NCBI GenBank assembly: GCA_038087015.1 | Contig: JASBNA010000013.1 | Location: 434,001 to 498,000, forward strand | Direction of reading: 5' to 3' | DNA: 64,000 nt | Source: Cerrena zonata | Taxonomy: Eukaryota > Basidiomycota > Agaricomycetes > Polyporales > Cerrenaceae | Shown here: in pieces, positions 29,095 through 39,434 of the stretch | Layout of the letters: every line of letters starts with the position of its first letter | Numbering within the stretch: position 1 is the stretch's first letter | The notes under the pieces: generated by a model | Told to the model about the DNA's origin: nothing | The model's input: the letters and a program-made list of their open reading frames with translations, nothing else | Databases searched by the model: none | Translations under genes and position numbers: made by a program

Positions 29095-30708
29095 ATGTCT
29101 CCAGATACTCATTATAATGATTCAAATATCATTGAAATACCTTCATTGACGAAAAGAGTGACTCAGATTGTTTGTTCAATTATATGGTGTTTGTTGGCAG
29201 CCGGTCCGGTCTTTGGTTTTGCAGCTTTGAAGCCAATTTTATTAGCTGAAGGTGTTTATAGTGAAAAATGTACTGCTAAAGATTGTATTGAACAGGATTT
29301 ATCATTGAATTTCCTCTTCACTATAGCATGCATGGTTACTAATATAAGTGCATTACCGGTTGGTTCTATTTTGGACAGTTATGGTCCTAAAGTTACCGGA
29401 ATCATTGGCTCTTTTATTATATTACTTGGTTCGTTATCATTGCAAAATGCTAAATTCATTAATTGGTTTGATGGTTATCTTTTCGGTTATACTTTTTTAG
29501 CTCTTGGGGGTCCTTTTGTTTTCATTTCGTGCTTCCAATTGGCAAATAGCTTCCCTAAAAATTCTGGGTTGATTTTGGCTTTGTTAACTGGGTCTTTTGA
29601 CTCTTCTTCAGCTTTATTCTTAATTTATCGGGTAATTTATAATAATTATTTTGAATTATCTTTGAATCAGTTCTTCACTTACTATTTAATCGTTCCATTA
29701 TTTATTTTTGTTTGTCAGTTATACGTTATGCCAGTTGATTCTTATAAGACTATTGGTACTTTGGCTAAAATTGCCGAAACTGCAATCGATGAAACTGGTA
29801 AACCAATGAATAGAGATTTATTATTACCTCAAGATCGTCGGGAATCTTTCAACTCGGATATTCAGTCTTTCCCTCAACCAAGTATTACTGAAACTACTTC
29901 TTTATTAATGAATGCTGGTTCTCATTCAAGAAGAGCTTCAGTAATCTCGAGATCTTCTTATGCTTCTAGAAATTCCGTCAAGTCGGTTTATGAACAAGAT
30001 GCTGAAGATAAATTAATTAATTCGTCCGGTGGGGTCTTTGGTATTATGCATGGGTATACTATTACTGAACAATTAAAATCTCCTTGGTTCTTATTAATGA
30101 CTTTGTTCACTACCATTCAAATGTTACGTATCAACTACTTTGTTGCTACCATTAAAGCTCAGGAATTATTCTTATATCATGGTGACGAGGATTTAGCCAC
30201 TACAATTAATCATTTCTTCGATTTAGCCTTACCTTTAGGTGGTTTGATTTCAATTCCCTTCATTGGTCTTTTGCTAGATAATTTAACTACCTTAACTATC
30301 TTGATGATTTTATCAATAGTTTCAATTTTTATCGGTATAATGGGGATCCTTTCCTGGTTACCCGGTACCTATCTTGGAATCGTTTGTTTGGTGGTTTATA
30401 GACCTTTTTATTACACTGCAGTTTCAGATTTTTGTGCTAAAGTTTTCGGTTTCGATACCTTTGGTACCGTTTATGGTACCATCATTGCATTTTCTGGGGT
30501 TTGTAATATCTTACAACAATCTATGGATAAGTTAACTCATGAAATTTTCCATATGAATCCAATTCCAATCAATTCCGTATTAACTTTATTAACTTTTATC
30601 TTTGCCGTTTCTTTGATTGGTTACGTTAGATCTCAAGAATTGGAATTGAAAAGAAAAAATTTGGAATTAGAAGCTCAAGAAGCTACAGTAAGAGGAATTC
30701 CTAATTAA
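29095..30708 (+). CDS. FMP42-like major facilitator transporter
   Basis: 537 aa with about 12 TM segments. A long hydrophilic Ser-rich central loop (about residues 225-310, SRRASVISRSSYASRNS) splits the two halves. The first half has the MFS-like LPVGSILDSYGPKVTGIIGS motif. The length and pattern fit yeast Fmp42 (YMR221C) and related SLC43-like carriers, whose substrate is not established. Ends 23 bp from the convergent small ORF. Confidence 0.82.
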   Translation: MSPDTHYNDSNIIEIPSLTKRVTQIVCSIIWCLLAAGPVFGFAALKPILLAEGVYSEKCTAKDCIEQDLSLNFLFTIACMVTNISALPVGSILDSYGPKVTGIIGSFIILLGSLSLQNAKFINWFDGYLFGYTFLALGGPFVFISCFQLANSFPKNSGLILALLTGSFDSSSALFLIYRVIYNNYFELSLNQFFTYYLIVPLFIFVCQLYVMPVDSYKTIGTLAKIAETAIDETGKPMNRDLLLPQDRRESFNSDIQSFPQPSITETTSLLMNAGSHSRRASVISRSSYASRNSVKSVYEQDAEDKLINSSGGVFGIMHGYTITEQLKSPWFLLMTLFTTIQMLRINYFVATIKAQELFLYHGDEDLATTINHFFDLALPLGGLISIPFIGLLLDNLTTLTILMILSIVSIFIGIMGILSWLPGTYLGIVCLVVYRPFYYTAVSDFCAKVFGFDTFGTVYGTIIAFSGVCNILQQSMDKLTHEIFHMNPIPINSVLTLLTFIFAVSLIGYVRSQELELKRKNLELEAQEATVRGIPN

Positions 30709-30731
30709 CATTGTATATTTATAATAAAAAT

Positions 30732-30929
30732 TTATCGTCTTCTAGTTCGTTTACGATTTTCATGTATCAAATCAGGATCTAATGCATTAAGTGGTGGTAC
30801 CACTTGTACAGATCTTATAGGGGTTTCATTCCCTATTACCTTATTAGCCATATTTGCTATTTGCATATCTTTTTGATTGTAAAAACCTTGTGGTTTCTTG
30901 GGGAAGTTACTTAATATCTCATTAATCAT
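30732..30929 (-). CDS. 65-aa ORF directly behind the DUF2462-like gene
   Basis: Starts ATG at 30929, preceded by the stop of the upstream gene and a single codon (TAG ACC ATG), in the same frame. The product is basic at its end (ENRKRTRRR) and has a non-random central part (GFYNQKDMQIANMANKVIG). There is no room for its own promoter unless that lies within the upstream ORF. It could be a second cistron, a readthrough extension, or the C-terminus of one gene if the TAG is an error. Family not recognised. Confidence 0.5.
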   Translation of the reverse strand: MINEILSNFPKKPQGFYNQKDMQIANMANKVIGNETPIRSVQVVPPLNALDPDLIHENRKRTRRR

Positions 30930-30932
30930 GGT

Positions 30933-31202
30933 CTACTTTTGTTTTTTGGCTTTTTCTTTTTCTTCCTTTTCAATCTGTCTTCTGGATCCTTTGATGACTT
31001 CCAAATGTCCAACTCTACTAGCAATCAACTTTTCGGTAGATGTCATTAATTGTCCCTGTTGGACCTTGGCTAATTTTTGGGCTTGAACTGCTTTTCCTTT
31101 CTTTGGCTTGATGATCTTGGGGGCATAATTCTTTGGATTCTTTTGCTTCTTAGTCACTCTTGGTGCTGTCTTGGCTTTTAACTTGATGTTACCTTGTGCC
31201 AT
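30933..31202 (-). CDS. Small basic DUF2462/UPF0390-like protein
   Basis: 89 aa, Lys-rich. Starts MAQGNIKLKAKTAPRVTKKQ, the MAQG-x-K-x-K pattern I associate with the DUF2462 (C19orf53/LYDG10-like) family, and includes a conserved-looking IASRVGHLEVIKGSR segment. Likely nucleolar or RNA-associated by composition only. Divergent from ADE6. Its stop is 3 nt from the start of the next ORF. Confidence 0.7.
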   Translation of the reverse strand: MAQGNIKLKAKTAPRVTKKQKNPKNYAPKIIKPKKGKAVQAQKLAKVQQGQLMTSTEKLIASRVGHLEVIKGSRRQIEKEEKEKAKKQK

Positions 31203-31535
31203 TACTCTAGAATCCTGCTGAAGAAGTATCTGTTTCTTTCGAATTGGCTTATCTTAAGATCTTTTAAGGGCATCGCAAATAAATAGAAATAAAAAAAAAC
31301 AAAAAAACAAAGAGGTCCACACACGACCAACGTTTTGAAAAATTCAGAGTCAATGAGATGAAGCGGATTAACTCTGCAATTTATTAGTGATTTAAAGTAT
31401 ATCAATAGCAGATATTCTCCTTTGCATAGAAGTTTTCCTGGGATTTCTTTAGTTCTCCTTCTCTTGCAACGACGAGTTATTGAACTGAAGTACCATTATT
31501 TGATACTCCTTTAGTAGTATCTAGTTTATTATACA
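31203..31535. other. Divergent promoter of ADE6 and the DUF2462-like gene
   Basis: Contains one TGACTC-type element and AT-rich tracts; no gene. Confidence 0.6.
31347..31352 (-). promoter_or_regulatory. Gcn4/Bas1-type site in ADE6 promoter
   Basis: TGACTC on the minus strand, 184 bp upstream of the ADE6 ATG. Yeast ADE genes are activated by Bas1 through TGACTC. Single short match. Confidence 0.45.
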
Positions 31536-34500
31536 ATGAGTTCTGATAAATTTCTTATTTTACCAGGTCCTAATGCATTATCCCCATTCAGGGTTAATAA
31601 TTTAGTTCAAGAAATTGAAAAAAAATTGGGAAAAGCATCAATTATTAAGAATGTTGCTTCATCATTCACTCATTATGTTTCATTAAAACAAGAATTAAGT
31701 GAATCTCAATTGAAGTTGATTGAAATATTATTAACTTATGATTCTCCAGTTGATAAATCAGTTGCATTGAATGAAAAATTGTTGCAAGTATCAAGTGTTG
31801 GCGGTGATGAATCAGATATCGAATCTAAAATTCAATTAGATAAAGATACTTACCTCATTAGAATTTTACCTAGACCAGGTACTATTTCTCCATGGTCGTC
31901 GAAAGCTACTGATATTGCCAATATCTGTGGGTTATCCGATCAAATTGAAAGAATTGAACGTGGTATTAGTTTGTTAATTCAAGTTGAACCAGATTTTAAA
32001 TTATCCGATTATATTAAAAAGGGAGAAATCTTAACATCAGTTTTCGATAGAATGACTCAAAGTTTGTATTTAGATACCAATGCTCCAAAATACAATGATT
32101 TGTTTGCTCATCACCCTCCAAAACCTTTGGTTCATGTTGACTTAATCTCCGATACTAATAATTTATTAAAAGCCAATAAAGAATTAGGTTTAGCTTTAGA
32201 TCAAGGTGAAATTGATTACTTGATAAATGCTTTCACTCAAATTATTGGTAGAAATCCAACTGATGTTGAATTATTCATGTTTGCTCAAGTTAATTCAGAA
32301 CACTGTCGTCATAAAATCTTCAATGCTGATTGGACTATAGATGGGTTGAAAAAAGATTTATCTTTATTTAAAATGATTAGAAACACTCACGCTAAAAACC
32401 CTCAATATACCATTTCTGCTTATTCAGATAATGCTGCTGTTTTCGAAGGTCCTCAAGGTTATGTTTGGACTCCTGATTTCCAAACTAAAGAATGGAAATC
32501 TATCAAAGAAACTGTCCATACTTTAGTGAAAGTTGAAACTCATAATCATCCAACTGCAGTTTCTCCATTTGCTGGTGCCGCTACTGGTTCTGGTGGGGAA
32601 ATTAGAGATGAAGGGGCTGTTGGTAGAGGTTCTAAATCAAAAGCTGGTTTATCAGGTTTTTCTGTTTCTGATTTAAATATTCCAAATTCTCGTCAACCTT
32701 GGGAAAGAGATATTGGTAAGCCAAATCATATTGCTTCTTCTTTAGATATTATGTTAGAAGCTCCAATTGGTTCTGCTGCTTTTAATAATGAATTCGGTAG
32801 ACCTGCCATTAATGGTTATTTCAGAACTTTAACTACCGAAGTTGAAAATCATAAAGGGTGAAACTGAATTTAGAGGTTTCCATAAACCAATCATGTTGGC
32901 TGGTGGTTTAGGTGCCATTAGACCTGATCTTGCCCTTAAAAACACTAAAATCACTCCTGGTTCTAAATTAATTGTTTTAGGTGGTCAGTCTATGTTAATT
33001 GGTTTAGGTGGTGGTGCTGCATCTTCGATCTCTTCAGGTGAAGGTTCTGCAGAATTAGATTTTGCCTCAGTTCAAAGAGGTAATCCAGAAATTCAAAGAA
33101 GAGCTCAACAAGTTATTGATGCTTGTGTTTCATTTGGTGCCGAAAAAAACCCAATTCAATTCATTCATGATGTTGGTGCTGGTGGTTTATCCAATGCATT
33201 ACCAGAATTGGTTCATGATAACGATTTAGGTGCTAAATTTGAATTAAGATCCATCTTATCATTAGAACCTGGTATGTCTCCAATGGAAATCTGGTGTAAT
33301 GAATCTCAAGAAAGATATGTTTTAGCAGTTACTAGTGAAAATTTAGCCCTTTTTGAAGAAATTTGTAATAGAGAAAGAGCTCCATTTGCTGTTGTTGGTG
33401 AAGCAACCGAAGAACAAAGATTGGTTTTAACTGATTCTTTATTAAACTCCACTCCAATTGATTTAGAAATGTCTGTTTTATTCGGTAAACCACCAAAAAT
33501 GTCAAGAACTGCTTTAACTCAAGAATTAAAATTAAAACCATTTGACATTTCTCAAATTCAATTAAGTGAATCTATTGATAGAATTCTTCAATTGCCAGCT
33601 GTTGGATCTAAGAATTTCTTAATTACTATTGGTGACAGATTTGTCACTGGTTTAGTTGATCGTGATCAAATGGTTGGTCCATGGCAAACTCCAGTTGCTG
33701 ATGTGGGTGTTACTGCCACTTCATTAGGTGAAACTGTTTTATCAACTGGTGAAGCATTGTCAATGGGAGAGAAACCAACTTTAGCCTTAATTAGTGCAAG
33801 TGCATCAGCTAAAATGTCAGTTGCTGAATCTTTATTAAATATTTTTGCCGCTGATATTCCATCATTGGATAGAGTTAAATTATCTGCTAATTGGATGTCT
33901 GCTGCATCTCATGATGGTGAAGGAGCTAAGTTATACGAAGCTGTTCAAGCCATTGGTTTAGATTTATGTCCGGATTTAGGAGTTTCAATTCCAGTTGGTA
34001 AAGATTCTATGTCGATGAAAATGAAATGGGATGATAAAGAAGTAACTGCACCATTATCATTAACCATTACTGCCTTTGCTCCTGTTGATAACACTTCAAA
34101 TACTTGGACTCCTCAAATAGTTAGAAAAGATGATACTCAATTAGTTTATGTTGATTTAGCCGCTGATGTGAAGAAATCATTAGGAGGATCAGCCTTAGCT
34201 CAAGTTTATAAACAAGTTGGTAACCTGGCACCAACTGTTCATTCTAATAAATTATTAAAGAGTTTCTTAGAATCATTGGTTGTTTTACATAAAAAACTTA
34301 ATGTTTTAGCTTATCATGATGTTTCTGAAGGTGGGTTATTAACCACTGTTTTAGAAATGGCATTTGCTGGTAGAACTGGTGTTAAATTAGATTTGAAAGG
34401 AGATGACTTACTAACTAGCTTATTTAATGAAGAATTAGGAGCAGTTTTCCAAATTAACTCTAGTGATTTAGCTTCATTTAATGAAATCTTGAATACTAAT

Positions 34501-35586
34501 GGGGTTGATTCTAAATACATTCAAGTTATTGGTGAGCCAATATTTGATTCTGCACAAACCGTTTCTATTAATTATAATAATGAATCAGTTTATGAAAATA
34601 CTCGTGATGTTTTACAACAATTATGGGCCAATACTTCCTATCAAATTCAAAGATTAAGAGATAATCCAAAAACCACTGATGAAGAATATGAAAGTATTAA
34701 AGATAACAAGGATCCTGGATTGTCATACCAATTAACCTATTCAGTTTCTGATGATTTAGGTATTGATACTAAATCAAGTAACAAACCCAAAGTTGCAATT
34801 TTAAGAGAACAAGGGGTCAATTCTCAACAAGAAATGGCTTGGTGTTTTAGCCAAGCAGGCTTTGAAGCTTATGATGTCCATATGTCTGATATTTTAAGTG
34901 GTAAAGTCAGTTTAGATAAATTCGTTGGTATTGCAGCCTGTGGTGGATTTTCATATGGTGATGTTTTAGGAGCAGGTGCCGGATGGGCAAAATCTGTTTT
35001 ATTCAACGAAAGAGCTAGAAATGAATTCATTAAATTTTTCCAAGAAAGACAAGATACTTTTGCATTTGGTGCTTGTAATGGTTGTCAATTCTTAAGCAGA
35101 ATTTCTGAATTAATTCCTGGTACTGAATCTTGGCCATCATTTGAAAGAAATGTTAGTGAGCAATATGAAGCTAGATTTGTTATGGTTGAAGTTGACTCGA
35201 CCCAATCAAACAACTCTATTTTCTTAGACGGTATGAAAGGTTCTAAATTACCAATTGTTGTTGCTCATGGTGAAGGTAGGGCATCTTTCCAAGATTCAAA
35301 TCTTGATGATTTTATTTCCAAAGGTCAAGATGTCATTAAATACGTTGACAACTATGGTGATATTGCCACCACTTATCCATATTTACCAAATGGTTCCACC
35401 AATTCAATTGCCGGTATCTCTTCTGAAAATGGCCGGGTCTTAGCTATGATGCCTCATCCTGAGAGAGTTTGTAGAAAAGAGTCCAATTCATGGTATCCAA
35501 AAGAACAAGCCGAAGAATGGGGTCCATACGGTCCTTGGATCAGATTGTTCAGAAACGCCAGAAAATGGGTTGGTGATAAGTATTAA
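31536..35586 (+). CDS. ADE6: Phosphoribosylformylglycinamidine synthase, one frame break
   Basis: Fourth step of purine synthesis: FGAR + glutamine + ATP to FGAM. The N-terminal domain and the first AIRS-like domain ([20 protein letters not shown]) are in the first frame, which stops at 32859-32861 after ENHKG. The second frame continues [16 protein letters not shown] and holds the second AIRS domain and the C-terminal glutaminase with Cys in [10 protein letters not shown] and His in MMPHPERV. Removing one G from GGG at about 32857-32859 joins them to 1349 aa (yeast 1358). Probably a base-call error. Confidence 0.95.
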
Positions 35587-35842
35587 TGTTTAGATGATAA
35601 TGTATAAGTAAGATATTTGCAACAATAATATAATTGATTATGTAAGCACTCTTCCGGGTAACCCCCTTTTTTCTTCCAAATGCAACTCTTTTTGATTTTT
35701 TTTTTTGTTTTTGAAAAAATTCTCGTCGTGTGACGCACAAACCGAATAAATTTTTCACCTTCTCAATTTTGCAGTGCAAATAAAAAAATTTTTCAGATTT
35801 TCAAAGTTATTCAGTCTCTTCTTTCATTATACAACAATCAAG

Positions 35843-36565
35843 ATGGTTAGTCAAATTTTATCTAAAAAGAGAAAGTTAGTCGCTGATGGTGTTTTCTACG
35901 CCGAATTAAACGAATTCTTCACCAGAGAATTAGCTGAACAAGGTTACGCTGGTGTTGAAGTTAGAAAAACCCCAACCAAATTAGAAGTTATTGTTAAAGC
36001 TTCTAACACTCAAGGTGTTTTAGGTGAACAAGGTAGAAGAATCCATGAATTAACCTCTTTGATTGTTAAAAGATTCAAATTATCCCCAGAAGGTATTGTT
36101 ATCTATGCTGAACGTGTTGAAGAACGTGGTTTATCTGCTGCTGTTCAAGCCGAAGCTTTGAAAAACAAATTATTAGCTGGTTTACCAATCAGAAGAGCTG
36201 CTTACGGTGTTTTAAGATTCGCTATGGGCGCCGGTGCTAAAGGTGTTGAAGTTGTTATCTCTGGTAAATTGAGAGCTGCCAGAGCTAAAGCTCAAAAATA
36301 CGCCGATGGTTTCATGATTCACTCTGGTCAACCAACCAAAGACTTCATTGATATTGCCATTAGACACGCTTTAATGAGACAAGGTGTTTTAGGTATTAAA
36401 GTTAAAATTATGAAAGACCCAGCTGCTAACAGATTTGGTCCAAAAGCTTTACCTGATGCCGTTAAAATTGCTGAAGCTAAAGATGAAGACGAAATCATCC
36501 CAGCCCCAACCGTCAAGTCTTACAGAGCTGAAGAAACCCCAGTTGAAGCTGAAGCTTCTGCTTAA
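35843..36565 (+). CDS. RPS3: 40S ribosomal protein uS3
   Basis: 240 aa from the ATG at 35843 ([20 protein letters not shown]), which is the family start; the longer frame upstream begins without ATG. The KH domain with [10 protein letters not shown] is at about residues 45-95, followed by the C-terminal domain ([20 protein letters not shown]). The acidic Ala/Glu/Pro-rich tail is typical. Strong codon bias (TTA, GGT, GCT, AGA) fits high expression. uS3 sits at the mRNA entry channel. Confidence 0.98.
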   Translation: MVSQILSKKRKLVADGVFYAELNEFFTRELAEQGYAGVEVRKTPTKLEVIVKASNTQGVLGEQGRRIHELTSLIVKRFKLSPEGIVIYAERVEERGLSAAVQAEALKNKLLAGLPIRRAAYGVLRFAMGAGAKGVEVVISGKLRAARAKAQKYADGFMIHSGQPTKDFIDIAIRHALMRQGVLGIKVKIMKDPAANRFGPKALPDAVKIAEAKDEDEIIPAPTVKSYRAEETPVEAEASA

Positions 36566-37109
36566 TCTAGTATATATTAATTTATATTAATCCATATATT
36601 ACATAAACTCCTTTGTAAACCTCTGTACATCCAACGTCTTTTGTGCAAAGACACGAACTTTTTCGAAAAATTTTTCGAAAGTTTTGTGCAAAGACACCCG
36701 TACCGCCACTGCTCCGTCTACCCGAGGTAAGGAGACCAATTGCCCGTGAAGCCTGCAAAGGCTCGTTACAAGCTATTCAGGTATTCAGTCCCTACAAAGG
36801 TATTCATTATTCAGGTTCAGGTACGAAGGAACTAACCATTCACTTACCCATATTCACTTACCCATATTCACTTACACGGTTCGGAGTTCAACCACCAGTG
36901 CGTGGACGGATGGAAGCTTCGGAGTCGAATATCCGTTGTCATACAAATTTCGGAGTTTTTCCTTATCTCACGTTTTGCACAATAAACGAGATGACTAACC
37001 CCATATTCAGCTATAAGTCATGAGGCGGACTTTCAGTTCCATACTTTAGTATAAATACAACCCCATCTGCTAGCCAGGAGTAGTTGGAACAGTATTCTAT
37101 ATATCAAAC
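36566..37109. other. Intergenic region with TATA box
   Basis: Holds a duplicated TTTTGTGCAAAGACAC (about 36639 and 36682) around TTTTTCGAAA repeats, and short TATTCAGG/ACTTACCCATATTC repeats. A TATAAATA box at 37050-37057 lies 53 bp before the next ATG. A 126-codon ORF crossing it looks random. Confidence 0.6.
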
Positions 37110-37325
37110 ATGTCTAATTTTTTAACTTTGTCCAGCGAAATTTCCGAACCATTTGTCATTCCAAATGTTTCGCCAATTTCGTCTCCTAAACTTAATGCTA
37201 TAAGCTTTGAAGGTATTCAAAATGACGCTTCTAAAGCCATGGGGATCAATTTTCACCCGGTAATCGCTCATGATGATGATGACACTCGTAAACAAAGAGC
37301 AATGTCGGTTCTCGATATTAACTAA
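37110..37325 (+). CDS. 71-aa ORF of unknown function
   Basis: Starts ATG at 37110 after an A-rich leader (ATATCAAACATG), with TATAAATA 53 bp upstream. The product is acidic near its end (AHDDDDTRKQR), without TM or signal peptide. I do not recognise it. Promoter and A-rich leader favour a real small gene. Confidence 0.55.
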   Translation: MSNFLTLSSEISEPFVIPNVSPISSPKLNAISFEGIQNDASKAMGINFHPVIAHDDDDTRKQRAMSVLDIN

Positions 37326-37424
37326 GTGACTTTTAATGATTTATGATTTACATGTTTTCAGTTCTTTTAGATATATATTAAAATATATGATTATTTATTT
37401 TTCACTTTTTTTTTTTTGTTGTAG

Positions 37425-37748
37425 TTAAAAGAAAGGGTAGAATTCGTTATACTTTTTGGTATAGTACAAACTGGATAACCCACCCAATCCTAAAAGGACT
37501 AGAGGAACTGGTTTTTTGAATTGAGTTTTGGCACTTCTAGATAATCCAGCAAATAATAATGCGGTGGACGAACCCAAGGCTAATTCAAGTCCCCAATCAG
37601 CATTCTGTTTTAATAAGTATCCTGCGGTCCCATAAAGGATGGCCATGGATGATCCGGCAATCAAGGATGGCAAGGAGCCTTTACGGAAGTAGCCCATAAA
37701 GCCTCCGACGGCACAGAGGCCACTCAATGTAAATGCTGGGTGTTCCAT
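37425..37748 (-). CDS. TMH11: TMEM14-family membrane protein
   Basis: 107 aa from the ATG at 37748 (MEHPAFTLSGLCAVGGFMGY); the upstream extension is not family-like. Four hydrophobic segments and the GSLPSLIAGSSMAILYGTAGY block fit TMEM14/yeast Tmh11 (YJR085C, 105 aa), small mitochondrial or ER membrane proteins. Confidence 0.88.
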   Translation of the reverse strand: MEHPAFTLSGLCAVGGFMGYFRKGSLPSLIAGSSMAILYGTAGYLLKQNADWGLELALGSSTALLFAGLSRSAKTQFKKPVPLVLLGLGGLSSLYYTKKYNEFYPFF

Positions 37749-37831
37749 TATATTGTTGATGAAGTAGTTGGTGGTTTGATTTCTGCTTATGAGTTTTGAT
37801 TTATGTCCGGTGGGCCCATTGACATAGATAT

Positions 37832-37844
37832 ACACCCGTACACC
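37832..37844 (+). promoter_or_regulatory. Rap1-like site upstream of TMH11
   Basis: ACACCCGTACACC, about 85 bp upstream of the TMH11 ATG. Confidence 0.5.
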
Positions 37845-38030
37845 CCTTCAGGGCCCGTACCCATTTGCTGCAAATACCGTCAGGTTATTCGTATAGCCAT
37901 GGATCATACAACCCTGGGTGACTCATGGATGGTTTCATCTGGCTACTTGCCTTGAATAGGCTGTATACTGTATGCTTGCAGAAGGGAATTGGCATTCAAC
38001 TGAAGACATAACTGCGATTCTGATACAACT

Positions 38031-38428
38031 TCCATTCAACTGAAGACTTCCATTTAACTGAACTTCCATTCGACTGAACTTCCATTCGACTGAACTTCCA
38101 TTCGACTGAACTTCCATTCGACTGAACTTCCATTCAACTGAAGACTTCCATTCAACTGAAGATTCATTCAACTGAAGATTCATTCAACTGAAGGCTTCCA
38201 TTCAACTGAAGACTTCCATTCAACTGAAGACTTCCATTCAACTGAAGACTTCCATTCAACTGAAGACTTCCATTCAACTGAAGACTTCCATTCAACTGAA
38301 GACTTCCATTCAACTGAAGATCCATTCAACTGAAGATTCATTCAACTGAAGATCCATTCAACTGAAGATCCATTCAACTGAAGATCCATTCAACTGAAGA
38401 TCCATTCAACTGAAGATCCATTCAACTG
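38031..38428 (+). repeat. Minisatellite, 16-18 bp unit
   Basis: Around 24 units of TTCCATTCAACTGAAGAC and shortened variants (TTCCATTCGACTGAAC, ATCCATTCAACTGAAG). Variants are clustered, as expected from local unit duplication. Confidence 0.95.
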
Positions 38429-38550
38429 AATGTGCTGCTTCTAAAATTACAGTAAACTACGTAGAGAATGGGGAAGCAAGCGATAGAAACTACTCCTGAA
38501 TGATTAGCAAATTTTCGGTCTGCCTTGTTATATTGGTATAACAGTTGTAT

Positions 38551-38653
38551 CAATCACATCAGTCTTATATTAATCATATCAATGTTAATCACATCAGTGT
38601 TAATCACATCAGTCACATCAGTGTTAGTCACATCAGTGTTAGTCACATCAGTG
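38551..38653 (+). repeat. Minisatellite, ATCACATCAGTGTT-type unit
   Basis: About seven imperfect units of AATCACATCAGTGTT or GTCACATCAGTGTTA. Confidence 0.85.
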
Positions 38654-38817
38654 CAATATTAGTGTTATATCTGGGTTATGTCTGTTAGGTACTAAAACAA
38701 AGCTACCAGTATCAGTATAAGGAAGTACCCGTATAAAGCACCAGTGTTAGAATAAGTCAGTGTTAGTCAACATCAGCATAAGGTTTAGTGAAGTCAGTAA
38801 GGGGTATATCTGCCACT

Positions 38818-39049
38818 ATAAGTATAAGTACCGGTAAGTACCAGTATAAGTATAAGTGCCAGTAAGTGCCAGTATAAGTATAAGTTTCAGTAAGTACCAG
38901 TATAAGTATAAGTTTCAGTAAGTACCAGTATAAGTACCAGTATAACAGCAAGTACCAGTATAAGTACCAGTAAATCAGTAAGTGCCAGTATAACAGTATA
39001 ACAGTAAGTACCAGTATAACAGTATAACAGTGTAACAGTAAGTACCAGG
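38818..39049 (+). repeat. Minisatellite, AGTACCAGTATAAGT-type unit
   Basis: Interleaved 6-16 bp units of AGTACCAGTATAAGT and AACAGTATAACAGTA, a third distinct array. Confidence 0.85.
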
Positions 39050-39434
39050 TATTACTTCGAGCATATACACACCTTCACTGGCCCGAACATTATCTTCACT
39101 GTATTCACCAGCATTATCTTCACGGCCCCTTCGCTAACCCCCTCGATTACACTCTGTAGAGCATTTGCTTCCAAAGGTTTCCTAATTTTTTTTTTTTTTT
39201 TTTGGCCCTTTCCACTTTTTCTGTTCAACAACAATTCCATTCAATTGGATTTTGCTAAAAAAAAAGAGAGAAAGTGAACTTGCGATAGTTTTAATTAAAA
39301 ACAACGTGTTTTCCTTAATCGTTTGCTTTGTTAATCATCAACAAGACTCCCATCAATCAATCAAAGTTAGTGGGAGAGTTTTAAGTTGAATTAAAGGTTG
39401 AAAATCTGAAAGAAGACGAAGAAATTCTTGAAAA

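Larger units (their letters stand above)
37749..39434. other. Repeat-rich intergenic region upstream of INO80
   Basis: 1.7 kb made largely of three different tandem repeats (listed separately), a TGACTCA at 37919-37925 and a poly(T) run near 39187-39202. No gene seen; ORFs are repeat translations. Confidence 0.75.

Noticed and set aside
36643..37023. 126-codon ORF downstream of RPS3
   Set aside because: Built partly from local repeats; no family features and poor codon pattern.
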